The notes under the pieces were generated by a model that did not search any database, had not been told where the DNA came from, and saw nothing but the letters and a program-made list of their open reading frames with translations. The translations under genes and the position numbers were made by a program. Shown here piece by piece: positions 12,511-22,724 of a stretch of 64,000 nt of DNA (positions are counted from its first letter, which is position 1; each line of letters begins with the position of its first letter). The stretch is from Carboxylicivirga marina (GTDB taxonomy: Bacteria > Bacteroidota > Bacteroidia > Bacteroidales > Marinilabiliaceae): assembly GCF_016612505.1 (NCBI RefSeq), contig NZ_JAENRR010000004.1:1-64000 (forward strand), in the 5' to 3' direction.

Positions 12511-14319
12511 TTACCAGCCCGGATTTTGAACCAGGTTTGTATTAATTTCAAGTTCATCAATCTTAATTGGGAATAAATAATACCCTGGTGAGTTAAATAC
12601 ACGTGGTTCGGTATCCACCACCTGATAAAACTCATTGGCACTTGAACCATTAATATTCCAACCTTTAACCGGTGTATTAAACAGCTCTTCGCCCATTTTC
12701 CAACGACGTACATCCCAACAGCGATGTCCTTCATAACACAACTCAATGGTTCTTTCAGTACGAATAATTTCACGCATCTCTTCTTTGGTAAAGCTGCTCT
12801 TACCCACTTTTTGCCAGGCTGTTAATACTCCAGGAACACCTGAACGTTCGCGAATATCATCCAGATATCTGATTACTTCAGTATGACTCGCTGCACCGTT
12901 AGCTTCATTTAAAGCCTCTGCATAGTTTAGATACAATTCCGCCAGACGAATAATTGGCCAAGGGTAAAGTACCATGTTATCTTTCGAATCAGTCATTGTC
13001 GTGTTAGGGTGCACTCCTTTTTTCACCAGGTAACCAGTTGGCGAATAATCATTTCTGTTTTCAGCAAATCCGTGTGCCTCATCAAAGCGCATCGCTAATG
13101 ATGTAACCCCATTGTTAATTTCATAGTCTCCTCTATCGTAACCAATAGTGGCATAGAAACGAGGCTCTCTTTCGATGTGCAATTTTACTGTCTCACCATC
13201 AACATTATATCGCCCATTATAGTCAAAATCAGGATCCACATCCATCGGTAAACCGTCTTTTGTATAGAAAGCTTCTACCATACGCATGGTTGGCGCCTGT
13301 CCGTTATAAGTAGAGCCAACACCATTAGCAGGTGCACTATGGCGTTGCCATCCATAATAACCTTCCTGAATTGAATAGCCCCAGATTAACTCCTTGTTCC
13401 AGCCATCAACCATCATATAACGATAATTAGAGGTATACTGCTCAAACTGGTCAGCCACATCATCGGTGTAATTGTATAACGCTACACCATTTCCTTCTGC
13501 CATATCAATGGCGTCTTTGATAGCAGTAGCTGCACGATTCCATTTATCAGCCTGATAAGTGGTATTCATTAAAGCTTCACCATCCTTATTCTTAAAGTTA
13601 CTATAGAACTCTGCATTACCATTAAACAAAGGTGATGCTGCGTATAATAACAAGCGAGCTTTTATCGATTTAGCAGTTACAGCTGAAGGTTTTCCATATT
13701 CGGTTTGATCAGAAATTGTTTCCGGTAAATCTTCTGCTGCTTCATCCAGTAAATTGACAATAAAGTCAACACACTGATCGTAAGGCTTACGCGTAGGGAA
13801 AAACTCTTCATCAGGCGCATCTAACGGAATACTTTTCTCCATCAAGACCACAGGTCCATACTGACGCAATAGAATAAAGTGATAATAAGCTATCAGGAAC
13901 TTTGCTTCGGCCTTCCATTGGATTGCAATTGCTTCATCAAGTCCTTGTACATTATCAACATTCTCTAGGAAAATATAGCCTTGACGAATACCATCGTATA
14001 AATCAATATCGCCTGAAGTGGTCCAATAATCAAAGAATGGATCATTGGCATTTAATTCACCTTTCATCATACGCTTGGCATAATACCAACTTCTGTCCCA
14101 AGGTGTTACCATCTCATCTGTACCCCACAAGCCAATACTTTTAAACATATCGTTCTCCGCTGGCATAAATGAATATAGTGAAAATAAGAAGTTTTGAGCT
14201 TCACCCGGCCTCTTAAAGGCATCCTCCATGGTTGGATTATTATCTGGTACAATATCCAAGTAGTTACACGATACCGTGAATACTGTTAGAAATAGAAATA
14301 AAAATTTTATCTGTTTCAT
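12511..14319 (-). CDS. susD: SusD-family nutrient-binding lipoprotein (PUL A)
   Basis: Outer-membrane glycan-capturing lid for the adjacent SusC porin. I prefer the start at 14319 (MKQIKFLFLFLTVFTVSC), giving Cys18 as the lipid anchor; an ATG at 14337 overlapping the susC stop would add six residues and cannot be excluded. SusD hallmarks: NYLDIVPDNNPTMEDAF after the signal, TPR-rich helical middle (AEAKFLIAYYHFILLRQYG; LAELYLNYAEALNEANG), RTERTIELCYEGHRCWDVRRW, and a C-terminal tail ending YLFPIKIDELEINTNLVQN. Length (about 600) is normal. It lies directly after susC and before the glycan-binding protein gene, as is standard. Confidence 0.95.
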   Translation of the reverse strand: MKQIKFLFLFLTVFTVSCNYLDIVPDNNPTMEDAFKRPGEAQNFLFSLYSFMPAENDMFKSIGLWGTDEMVTPWDRSWYYAKRMMKGELNANDPFFDYWTTSGDIDLYDGIRQGYIFLENVDNVQGLDEAIAIQWKAEAKFLIAYYHFILLRQYGPVVLMEKSIPLDAPDEEFFPTRKPYDQCVDFIVNLLDEAAEDLPETISDQTEYGKPSAVTAKSIKARLLLYAASPLFNGNAEFYSNFKNKDGEALMNTTYQADKWNRAATAIKDAIDMAEGNGVALYNYTDDVADQFEQYTSNYRYMMVDGWNKELIWGYSIQEGYYGWQRHSAPANGVGSTYNGQAPTMRMVEAFYTKDGLPMDVDPDFDYNGRYNVDGETVKLHIEREPRFYATIGYDRGDYEINNGVTSLAMRFDEAHGFAENRNDYSPTGYLVKKGVHPNTTMTDSKDNMVLYPWPIIRLAELYLNYAEALNEANGAASHTEVIRYLDDIRERSGVPGVLTAWQKVGKSSFTKEEMREIIRTERTIELCYEGHRCWDVRRWKMGEELFNTPVKGWNINGSSANEFYQVVDTEPRVFNSPGYYLFPIKIDELEINTNLVQNPGW

Positions 14320-14336
14320 CGTTATTATTTTTATCA

Positions 14337-17300
14337 TTACAACTTCACCTGAACACCAATGTTAATCACTCTCTGTGGAGGATAACCTAATCCATTTCCA
14401 CCTCCCATTTCTGGATCCCACATATCAAACTTAGAAAAGGTTAGCAGGTTGGTACCATTGGCAAAAAAGCGAGCCTTTTTATACGTATAACCTAATTCGA
14501 CGTTCTTTAATCTTAGGAAGCTACCGTCACGTAACCACCACGATGAGTTTTGTCCATTGTTGGCATTTTCTGTATCCGATAAACGAGGGTAGAAAGCGTG
14601 AATATTTTGCGTTTCTTCGTTCCAGTAATCATCAGCAACAGCTTGCAACACGTTTCTTTCGTTTTGTGCAAACGGGTGAATATTATTTAAGAAGAAAGAC
14701 ACGCGAGAAATACCCTGGAAGAACAATGAAAAGTCAACGTTCTTATATTTAAAATAAGAACCAAAACCGTAAACAATTTCCGGTACTGTAGGGTGACCCA
14801 TTGGTACCATGTCATTGACATCTATACGATCCTGACCATCATATTCTTTAGATACATCGGTATATTTTATATCACCCGGTAGGTATGGTCCAAAAGTTTG
14901 TCCTGGACTGTTATTTATTTGTTCCTGATCAATAAATAAGTGTTCAGCTTGCAAACCCCATAATTGATTGATAGGATGACCAACTTTGGATGCATATGGA
15001 TACAACTGATCTGGTTCATCAATGGCCAATACTTTATTGGTCGAATAAGTAAAGTTACCTTTAGCTGAAACAACCAAATCACCAAATACCTTGTTGTACT
15101 CAATAGATGCATCAAAACCTTTGTTTTCTACTTTACCAATATTTGCAAATGGACGAGCTTCTCCAATACCTACAGTACTTGGCACCGTTTCGCGTTGCAT
15201 AAAAATACCATCACGTACTTCTTTAAATACATCCGCCTGGATCATTACGTCATTAAACAAACCTAATTCCAAACCAATATTTAACTTACGACCTACTTCC
15301 CAAGTCGATTCAACGTTACCGTATTGATCAATGGATACTCCATACCTGGTATTATTGTAATTATCACCGAAGGTATATTGATAATCTCCATTTGATAAGT
15401 TAACCTGTGTTAAATATGGGAATCGACCATAGCCAATTTGGTCATTACCAACTAAACCATAAGATACGCGCATTTTTAAAAGGCTAATGGTTTCTTTTAA
15501 ACTGGCAAAATAGTTTTCATTGGAAATAATGTAACCCGCTGCATATGACGGGAAGAATCCAAAACGTTTGCCCTCAATGAAGTTTTCACTACCATTGTAA
15601 CCAAAGTTGAATTCGCCAAAGTAACGATTATCAAAACTATAGGTAAAACGACCGGCCAGCCCCTGATTTCGGAATGCTAATGAACCATAAAAATCATCAC
15701 TACCAGGGCTCCCATTAACATACTCATCCTGGTTGTACAATAACATACCAGCCACATCGTGCTTATCAAACGTACGGGCATAGTTTAAAGATGTTTGAAT
15801 GTACATTCGACGATCTGAAGCATTCGATGGATCATAATCAAGCGTATTCCTTCCTTCACTACCTACACGACGTAGGGTATAGTCATAGCTCTTAGTATCC
15901 TGATTGTAGCTATAATTATCTACCTCAAAATAAAATGGTTCAATTGAACGGTTTATACTAGTTGTACTCCAATTTTTAAATGATATTAAACCATTCGCAG
16001 AAAGACCTTTAATGACAAAGTCTAACTTTTGTTCGAAAGACAAGTTAGAGATTAATGTTGATGCAAACCTTTCTTTGTAACCTTTAACCATCTCAGCATA
16101 AGGGTTGATGTATCTTCCGCCAAAGAATCCACCAGACTTATTACCAAAATACACATAATCATCACCATTATTTGGGAACATGATTGGAAATGAAACAGGA
16201 TTTGACTCCATAATATTTCCAAACAAGCTTGAAGCACCACTAACCGGTCCATTGTAATCTTCTAAGTTAGCTGATAACTTAAGATCAACCTTCGTAGTAG
16301 GTGTTAAATTAACCGTGATGTTGTTTCGAAGATTGTAGCGCTTAATATTGATGTTGTTATCAAAGGTATTACTATTATCTTTCTTTAGCACCCCACTATC
16401 GTGAAAGAAAGAAGCTGATAAGAAGTACTGTGCTTTTTTACCACCGCCAGTTACATTCATGTTGGCTCGCTGGCTTTGAGCCATGTCTTTAAATAAGGTA
16501 TTGTACCAATCTACATTTGGGAAAACATAAGGGTCTAATCCTGCTTCAGTACCTGCAATCTTTTCTTTACTGAATTTAGCCGGAGCCAAAGGATCGCGCA
16601 TTCTAACAGCTTCATTGTACATTTTCATGTAAGTTACTCCATCTGCAAAATCAGCAATTTGAGTAGGCTGTGTAAAAGATGTTTCTGCACGAACACTTAT
16701 GCTTGCCTTTTCCTGTACTTTACCAGTTTTAGTAGTAATAAGTACCACACCATTTGCACCTCGAACACCATAAATGGCAGTTGCTGTTGCATCCTTCAGG
16801 ATTGAGAAACTAGCAATATTTTCCGGATCAATGTCATTAAAGTCGCCTGAAGACACTTCAACACCATCCACCAACATCAGTGGAGACTTGTTAGCACCAA
16901 AGGTGGACACACCACGAATCCAGAAATCAGCACCATCGGCACCAGGTTCACCTGAACGCTGTACAGAGATAACCCCTGCTAAACGACCAGCCAAAGTTGT
17001 TGATAAAGAACTGGTGGGCATTTTTAGATCCTGCGGTTTAACTGTATTGATGGATCCGATAACACTGGCTTTTTTCTGCTTACCAAAACCAACCACCATG
17101 ACTTCTTCAAGACCCTGGGCGTCGTCTAACATGGTCATGTTAATCTGTGTCTGACCAGTATAAATCACTTCCTGCAGTTTCATTCCAATAAAAGAAAACT
17201 GAATCGCTTCTGCATTCGCAGGTACATCAAGTGAGTAGTTTCCATCAATGTTAGTAATAGTACCTTTAGTAGTCCCTTTTACAATAACATTAACACCGGG

Positions 17301-17432
17301 CATTGGTAATCCTTCCACATCGGTAACACGTCCTGTGACAGTGCCTCCTTGTGCGGTTACATTCAGATGGCATGTGATTATCATGACAATAACCAAAAGC
17401 ATCCGACTCAATTTACAATACTTTTTTTTCAT
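14337..17432 (-). CDS. susC: SusC-family TonB-dependent transporter (PUL A)
   Basis: Outer-membrane TonB-dependent importer of oligosaccharides, working with the SusD encoded just downstream. The 1031-residue protein has a signal peptide (to about 27), a carboxypeptidase-D-like regulatory domain (GGTVTGRVTDVEGLPMPGVN, about 29-105), a TonB-box/plug region (LEEVMVVGFGKQKKASVIGSI, then the plug with ATAIYGVRGANGVVLITTK) and a beta-barrel ending in GVQVKL. It has no STN domain, which fits regulation by the hybrid two-component protein upstream rather than by a sigma/anti-sigma pair. The upstream kilobase is gene-free and carries the repeat array at 18165-18279. Confidence 0.96.
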   Translation of the reverse strand: MKKKYCKLSRMLLVIVMIITCHLNVTAQGGTVTGRVTDVEGLPMPGVNVIVKGTTKGTITNIDGNYSLDVPANAEAIQFSFIGMKLQEVIYTGQTQINMTMLDDAQGLEEVMVVGFGKQKKASVIGSINTVKPQDLKMPTSSLSTTLAGRLAGVISVQRSGEPGADGADFWIRGVSTFGANKSPLMLVDGVEVSSGDFNDIDPENIASFSILKDATATAIYGVRGANGVVLITTKTGKVQEKASISVRAETSFTQPTQIADFADGVTYMKMYNEAVRMRDPLAPAKFSKEKIAGTEAGLDPYVFPNVDWYNTLFKDMAQSQRANMNVTGGGKKAQYFLSASFFHDSGVLKKDNSNTFDNNINIKRYNLRNNITVNLTPTTKVDLKLSANLEDYNGPVSGASSLFGNIMESNPVSFPIMFPNNGDDYVYFGNKSGGFFGGRYINPYAEMVKGYKERFASTLISNLSFEQKLDFVIKGLSANGLISFKNWSTTSINRSIEPFYFEVDNYSYNQDTKSYDYTLRRVGSEGRNTLDYDPSNASDRRMYIQTSLNYARTFDKHDVAGMLLYNQDEYVNGSPGSDDFYGSLAFRNQGLAGRFTYSFDNRYFGEFNFGYNGSENFIEGKRFGFFPSYAAGYIISNENYFASLKETISLLKMRVSYGLVGNDQIGYGRFPYLTQVNLSNGDYQYTFGDNYNNTRYGVSIDQYGNVESTWEVGRKLNIGLELGLFNDVMIQADVFKEVRDGIFMQRETVPSTVGIGEARPFANIGKVENKGFDASIEYNKVFGDLVVSAKGNFTYSTNKVLAIDEPDQLYPYASKVGHPINQLWGLQAEHLFIDQEQINNSPGQTFGPYLPGDIKYTDVSKEYDGQDRIDVNDMVPMGHPTVPEIVYGFGSYFKYKNVDFSLFFQGISRVSFFLNNIHPFAQNERNVLQAVADDYWNEETQNIHAFYPRLSDTENANNGQNSSWWLRDGSFLRLKNVELGYTYKKARFFANGTNLLTFSKFDMWDPEMGGGNGLGYPPQRVINIGVQVKL

Positions 17433-17879
17433 AAATATAAAACTTTAGTAAATCTCTAATTGCTAATAATGTATAATACAATACTCACGAGTAATACAAG
17501 TAGCAGATACAGAACTCGCATCTTCTTTTTTAATTTGTTTTGCATTGCTTCACTCTTCATACTAATTCGATTTGTTTTTAACACCATTTGCAACGGTAAA
17601 TTATTTCATAAATTTCCTTTACAAATGTGTTAATTGAGATGCTCAATAGCTTAGAAATACTTCTCAACATAGAAGCGACAATTCTCATTTTAACATTTTT
17701 TAAATTCTCACAAAGAGTGCCAAACTTATCATACCAGAACCCCTTACTACTCTTTTTCTGTCACTTACAACATCCCGCCAACTCTGTTTGCATTTTTCTA
17801 AATGGCGTTTTAACCTTACTAAACGTTAATTTTTGCGAATAAAATTTTATCGTTTTATTCAAACTGATAGCTTCGTTCT

Positions 17880-17970
17880 GGCGCTCTTTTTCGCTATCTT
17901 GCCAATCAAGTGCCCCGTCCTGCCACCTTATATACCCGTCCTGCCGGGCAGGAGCCTATGGAAGAGCGCC
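17880..17970. repeat. Inverted-repeat element with 9-bp perfect arms
   Basis: GGCGCTCTT at 17880-17888 and its exact reverse complement AAGAGCGCC at 17962-17970 bound a GC-richer insert holding direct copies of GTCCTGCC (near 17917 and 17938) and the palindrome CCTGCC-G-GGCAGG (about 17940-17952). Its composition differs from the AT-rich flanks. It looks like a dispersed palindromic repeat or small non-autonomous element. Confidence 0.5.
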
Positions 17971-18164
17971 TGCTTCAGTCACTCTTTTACCACGGCGGTA
18001 TTTTTTTTATTCAAAGGCTTGTATTTTCACCTACGATTATTGTATTACCTAAGCTAAACAGGCCGGATGTATCAAGAATTGTATATTAATAACCCGAGTA
18101 CGATATTAAATTGATTGCTCAGACCGCGATTCCTGAATGCCATTTCTGACTTGTAAAAATACCT

Positions 18165-18279
18165 ATAAGAGCCACCTTACATCCCTTATAAGAGACAGTC
18201 ATTATCAAGCATAAGGGATGTACACTGTCAAGCATAGGGGACCGATGTCGGTAAGCATAAGAGACATGTACAATCCTAC
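18165..18279. repeat. Five-unit 23-bp tandem array (consensus ATAAGRGA...AAGC)
   Basis: Units start at 18165, 18188, 18211, 18234 and 18257, exactly 23 bp apart. Each begins ATAAGAG, ATAAGAG, ATAAGGG, ATAGGGG, ATAAGAG; units 2, 3 and 4 end in AAGC, while unit 1 (CTT) and unit 5 (TAC) diverge there. The middles vary, so only the ends of the unit are under constraint. This looks like a row of protein-binding sites rather than a simple microsatellite. It lies between the regulator gene and the susC it presumably controls. Confidence 0.7.
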
Positions 18280-18490
18280 TTTGTGCTGGAATATTTTATT
18301 CTTAGTAAGCTAATTTCGATGCTTTATGGCTCCATCAATGCTGTTGGGACAATATTGAGATTACCTACTTGATTTCATATGGAACTAAATACATTAAGAC
18401 CTTAAAAAATAACGTCCAAGTATTATGACATTTCGTTAAACCTGAGCCTGCATTATTTTCATTCGACGTAAACTAACTCATTCATCTTCA

Positions 18491-21400
18491 TTATTCATAT
18501 TCTGTATTTATATCACTTCCACTCCTATGCGCCTTTCTATAATCTGAGGGTGACATATTGTATTCTTTAACAAATCCACGTCGAAAACCACTAACATCCT
18601 GATAGGCCACTTCTTCTACTATTTCTGCAACTGCCAGATCTGAATCTATCAACAGCTGTGCAGCTCTTTTTAAACGTATAGATCGAATAAATGCACCTGG
18701 AGTTTTGTTAATGACTTTTTTACATCTGCGATATATGGTTGCATTACTCATTGCCATTAGTTCAGCAAGTTTCTCAGGATTGAACTCTACATCGTGAATA
18801 TTGGTTTCAATTATTTGCACAGCTTTCTTAAGAAAGCGGGCATCTTCGGTTTCTATTTCTTTCTTATTAGGCGCAAGTATTACCTTATCAGCATATTTAT
18901 TTGATAAGGCAAGACGGGACTCTATCAGCATATTGATTTTTTCTTGCAGTAGGGTTACATCAAATGGTTTAGTTATATAAGCATCTGCTCCCTGGCGTGT
19001 TCCAAACACTTCATCTTTTTTAGTTCCTTTTGCTGTTAATAAAATAACTGGTATATGGGAAACCAATGCATTGGTTTTAATTTTTTTACACAACTCAAAA
19101 CCATCCATTCGCGGCATCATCACATCGGAGATAACAAGATCAGGTTTGTGCTCAATCACTTTGTCAAATGCTTCCAGCCCATCATTAGCTGTAATCACAT
19201 TATAAATCGATTCCAATAACTGTTGCATATATGACCGTATTTCACTGTTATCCTCAACTATTAAAATGGTTGAACCTTCTATCGCTTTCTTTGGCTTCTG
19301 CAGGATGTTCGACACTTTCTTAGGGTTGCCTTCGAATAGTTGTATTTTGGTAGGGGATTGTGTCATTTCATCATCATGTAAATGTTGTTTCCCTTTTAAA
19401 AGTGATAGGGTAAATGTAGTTTGTTCTCCAGGCTTACTATCCACCTGTATTTCACCCTTATGCAATTCAATATAGTTTTTAACCAATGATAAGCCTATAC
19501 CCGAACTTGCACTAAAGGACAAATCACTTCCTTTATAAAAACGATCATAAAGAAATTCCAGGTCTTTTTCATTAATTCCTTTACCATTATTTGACACACT
19601 TATTAATACTTTATTCTCCAAATCGGTATTTACAGCAATTTTTACTTTTCCGGGTTCTCCTGAAAACTTAAATGCATTAGATAATAAGTTATTCAGTATG
19701 ACTGCCATTTTTTCGTTGTCGAAATAGATTAAAGCGTCACTTGCCTCTGAATAATCCATCTTGAAATGAGTACTTTTGTTCTTGGCATAGTTCTCAAAAG
19801 GCTGACAAATTTGCTTTGTAAACTCAACGACATTATTTTCAGAGGCTTGCAACTTTATTTTTTTGGCCTCTATTTTTCTAAACTCAAGTAACTGACCAAC
19901 CAATGATAACAAACTCGTTGTATTTTGGTGGACAACTTCAACTTTGCTTTTAATATAATCAAGGCTATATTTTGAGAAATCATTACTTAACAACTCACTA
20001 ACAGGAGCTAATATTAAGGTCAACGGAGTCCTTAATTCGTGAGATACATTTGTAAAGAAACTTAGCTTCTCTTCGTTTAATTGTTTTTGCTGTTCACGTA
20101 ACATCTTTTCCATTTCAACATCACGATTTAGCTTCTCTTGTTTACGACCCACGCGTACAATTACAACAACAACTGAAACTATAAGAAGCACATAAACCAC
20201 AATAGCCAGGCCTGATTTCCAGGGAGCTATTGAGACACTTATGTCTATAACACATTCATTATCACTCCATATACCATTACTATTTGTTCCATATAGATGA
20301 AGCGTATAACTTCCTGGTTTTAAATTAGAAAATGACACAAATCTTTGTTTACCCAACATTACCCGAGTATCATCTCTACCTTCCAACCAATATGCATATT
20401 GATTAAGCTCTGTGGCCTTATAATCGAGAGCAGCAAACTCAAATGAAAACTCATTCTGTTGATGATTTAGCTTAATTGATCGCTGTTCATTAATATTCGC
20501 CTTTAGAACATCACCATTAACAGGGACATCTTTATTTAAGATCTTAAACTCAGCGATTACAATGGGAGGTAAATAGTTATTTTCCTTAATCTTTGATGCA
20601 TTAAAGTAAGTTAATCCATTATAGGCCCCAAAATACAAATGGCCATCCTGCCCAACACAACCTGCGGATACAGAAAAATTTAATCCTCTTATACCATCTG
20701 AATCATTATAATTACTAAATCGTTTTGTCTTTTTATTAAACTTCGACAATCCAGCATTTGTACTGATCCAGATATCTCCATTATAACTGCTTAAAATACA
20801 ATTAATGTAATCATCGGGTAAACCATCTTCTTTAGTAAACTGAATTAACTGATAATTACCTTCAGAAAGCTCAATTAATTGATTTAAACTATTGGGTGTA
20901 CCAAACCAAATATCACCATCTCTATCAGTGTGAATACATAAGATTGCTTGATCTCCTGGCTGTTCCTGACTCGATACCAATGAGTTGACATTAATAAATG
21001 TTTCTTCGCCCTTCGCTTTTAGAAATAATCCCGCCTTTGTTCCAATCCAAAATCGTAATTTATCATCCAAATGTAGGGTTAAACCCAATGTTGAACCTAA
21101 TTGACCTTTCTTATCATAGTCATTAAAGCTCTCTTTATGAACAAACACCCCATTCTTTTTCTCAAAGAGCTGTAAACCGGCCTGATCTGTGGCCACCCAA
21201 AACTGATTATCTAACATCAGCATATCAATGGGTTTTCTTAAATACAAACTTGGTGACCTTAAATAACGATCAGCATGCACTAATTCATCTCTACCTTTCT
21301 CATTTTTATTAACTACAAATAAGGATGTTTCAAATCCTATTAAGATTAGACCATCATCAGATTCGTATATACTTCTGACGTATTCTGATTCAAATGAATA

Positions 21401-22570
21401 TTCATTTGTTGAATCAGAATGCACGACCTTGACAAACTTCCCATTATTATCTCGCTTATAGAGTCCATTGCCCTTCGTCCCAATCCATAAAATTCCATCC
21501 CTATCTTCTAGCACAGACGTAATATGCTGTCCGCCTATAGGGGTTGATTGCTCAAATGTATCAAATTGCTTTTTCTTTGATAAGCGAACAATTCCTCCGC
21601 CATCAGTACCTACCCATATATTATTGGCTTCATCCTGATAAATATCTAATATCACATCATAATCCCTATTGGTAGCATCAATGGTATTGGGTTTAATATT
21701 TATTCGCTTAAATTCCGAATTATCAACATTATACAGATAGAGCCCTTTCCCTCGGGTTCCTACCCATATATTACCTTCATTATCTTGTAATAAAGCACTA
21801 CCTCCATCATGATTAATTGAGAAGCCTGGAATAGCAAAACTTTTACTCTTTCCATTTATATAGTTATATCGAATTAGGTTCAAGCGCCATCCGACTATCC
21901 ACAAATATGGTTCTTGTTTATCCACCATAATATCCAGAGGTTCCTGATAATCCTCGATGAACTTTATTGTTTCAGCTTGCTTTTCGTCACCTAATTTTGT
22001 TAAACCACTTTGGTCACCCCAAAACAATAGAGTATCATTGATTATTTTAACCGAATGGCTAATCTCTGCAGCATAAATTTCGTGCATTTTACAGCTGTCA
22101 CCTAAATACTTATACAAGCGGTTACCAAAACTTCCAATATAGATTTGACCTTTCGCATCCTCATCAAAAGAAATTACCCTTGATTTTTCAAACCTTTCTG
22201 ATCCTGCAGGTACAATGAAACGTTCTTTTTCTGAATCATAATAACTCACACCTCCTGTCTGAGTTCCAACCCATATTTGACCTTTTGAATCCTGATATAA
22301 ACACTCGACAGATGCATCCTGAACACTTAATCCTTCTTCACTTTCAGGCTTATAATGCTTAAATTGATAGCCATCATATCTGTTTAGTCCCCCTCTGGTA
22401 CCAAACCACATATAACCATATTTATCCTGCACAATAGAGGTCACCTCATTTTGGGATAAACCATCTTCAACTGACAAATAGGAAATTAGATATTCTTGCC
22501 CATTCGCTAAATTTCCTGATAAGAATAAACATGTAATGGAAAAGATATGAATAAGCCTCTTAAAATTCAT
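18491..22570 (-). CDS. Hybrid two-component system regulator (HTCS)
   Basis: Single-chain sensor kinase and transcription factor that switches on the neighbouring PUL when a glycan fragment binds. Order: signal peptide (to about 24), periplasmic seven-bladed beta-propeller repeats (reg_prop motifs such as DKYGYMWFGTRGGLNRYD, about 28-690), Y_Y_Y domain (about 715-780), transmembrane helix (about 790-812, GLAIVVYVLLIVSVVVVIV), HisKA with phospho-acceptor His844 in NVSHELRTPL, HATPase_c (NNLLSNAFKF; SSGIGLSLVKNYIELH), receiver domain with Asp1149 in VISDVMMPRMDG, and a C-terminal AraC-type helix-turn-helix (about 1235-1345, GFRRGFVKEYNMSPSDYRK). All key residues are present. Its placement upstream of the PUL A susC and of no other orphan target makes PUL A its likely regulon. 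Confidence 0.96.
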   Translation of the reverse strand: MNFKRLIHIFSITCLFLSGNLANGQEYLISYLSVEDGLSQNEVTSIVQDKYGYMWFGTRGGLNRYDGYQFKHYKPESEEGLSVQDASVECLYQDSKGQIWVGTQTGGVSYYDSEKERFIVPAGSERFEKSRVISFDEDAKGQIYIGSFGNRLYKYLGDSCKMHEIYAAEISHSVKIINDTLLFWGDQSGLTKLGDEKQAETIKFIEDYQEPLDIMVDKQEPYLWIVGWRLNLIRYNYINGKSKSFAIPGFSINHDGGSALLQDNEGNIWVGTRGKGLYLYNVDNSEFKRINIKPNTIDATNRDYDVILDIYQDEANNIWVGTDGGGIVRLSKKKQFDTFEQSTPIGGQHITSVLEDRDGILWIGTKGNGLYKRDNNGKFVKVVHSDSTNEYSFESEYVRSIYESDDGLILIGFETSLFVVNKNEKGRDELVHADRYLRSPSLYLRKPIDMLMLDNQFWVATDQAGLQLFEKKNGVFVHKESFNDYDKKGQLGSTLGLTLHLDDKLRFWIGTKAGLFLKAKGEETFINVNSLVSSQEQPGDQAILCIHTDRDGDIWFGTPNSLNQLIELSEGNYQLIQFTKEDGLPDDYINCILSSYNGDIWISTNAGLSKFNKKTKRFSNYNDSDGIRGLNFSVSAGCVGQDGHLYFGAYNGLTYFNASKIKENNYLPPIVIAEFKILNKDVPVNGDVLKANINEQRSIKLNHQQNEFSFEFAALDYKATELNQYAYWLEGRDDTRVMLGKQRFVSFSNLKPGSYTLHLYGTNSNGIWSDNECVIDISVSIAPWKSGLAIVVYVLLIVSVVVVIVRVGRKQEKLNRDVEMEKMLREQQKQLNEEKLSFFTNVSHELRTPLTLILAPVSELLSNDFSKYSLDYIKSKVEVVHQNTTSLLSLVGQLLEFRKIEAKKIKLQASENNVVEFTKQICQPFENYAKNKSTHFKMDYSEASDALIYFDNEKMAVILNNLLSNAFKFSGEPGKVKIAVNTDLENKVLISVSNNGKGINEKDLEFLYDRFYKGSDLSFSASSGIGLSLVKNYIELHKGEIQVDSKPGEQTTFTLSLLKGKQHLHDDEMTQSPTKIQLFEGNPKKVSNILQKPKKAIEGSTILIVEDNSEIRSYMQQLLESIYNVITANDGLEAFDKVIEHKPDLVISDVMMPRMDGFELCKKIKTNALVSHIPVILLTAKGTKKDEVFGTRQGADAYITKPFDVTLLQEKINMLIESRLALSNKYADKVILAPNKKEIETEDARFLKKAVQIIETNIHDVEFNPEKLAELMAMSNATIYRRCKKVINKTPGAFIRSIRLKRAAQLLIDSDLAVAEIVEEVAYQDVSGFRRGFVKEYNMSPSDYRKAHRSGSDINTEYE

Positions 22571-22596
22571 TGTACGCCCAAATTGAATTATTGTCC

Positions 22597-22604
22597 AAAG
22601 ATAT
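22597..22604 (-). promoter_or_regulatory. Candidate -7 element of the hybrid sensor gene
   Basis: TATCTTTG on the minus strand fits the Bacteroidota TAnnTTTG box and lies 26 bases upstream of the ATG at 22570, leaving a leader of about 20 bases. No good -33 TTG is seen, so the assignment is tentative. Confidence 0.4.
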
Positions 22605-22668
22605 TAATTCCTATTTATGAAACTGGAAAAAGTTGTATGTCAAATGAGTTATACCCTTTTTCATACAC

Positions 22669-22698
22669 AAAAAGAGCCTTACCATTACAGTAAGACTC
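22669..22698 (-). terminator. Terminator at the end of PUL B
   Basis: On the minus strand GAGTCTTAC (22698-22690), loop TGTAATG, GTAAGGCTC (22682-22674), then TTTTT. A 9-bp stem with one G-U pair plus T-run, 27 bases past the stop of the GH115 gene. It insulates PUL B from the hybrid sensor gene. Confidence 0.85.
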
Positions 22699-22724
22699 CT
22701 TCCTATTTATAACACCTATTTATT

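Larger units (their letters stand above)
17433..18490. other. 1.06-kb regulatory interval between susC and the hybrid sensor gene
   Basis: No convincing gene lies here; short frames have no recognisable product. The interval must contain the susC promoter. I see two structured parts: an inverted-repeat element (17880-17970) and five 23-bp-period repeats (18165-18279). I could not place a clear TAnnTTTG box next to susC. Confidence 0.6.

Noticed and set aside
18165-18279. CRISPR array
   Set aside because: The constant part is only about 8 bases and the period 23 bp, far too short for repeat plus spacer, and no cas genes are near.
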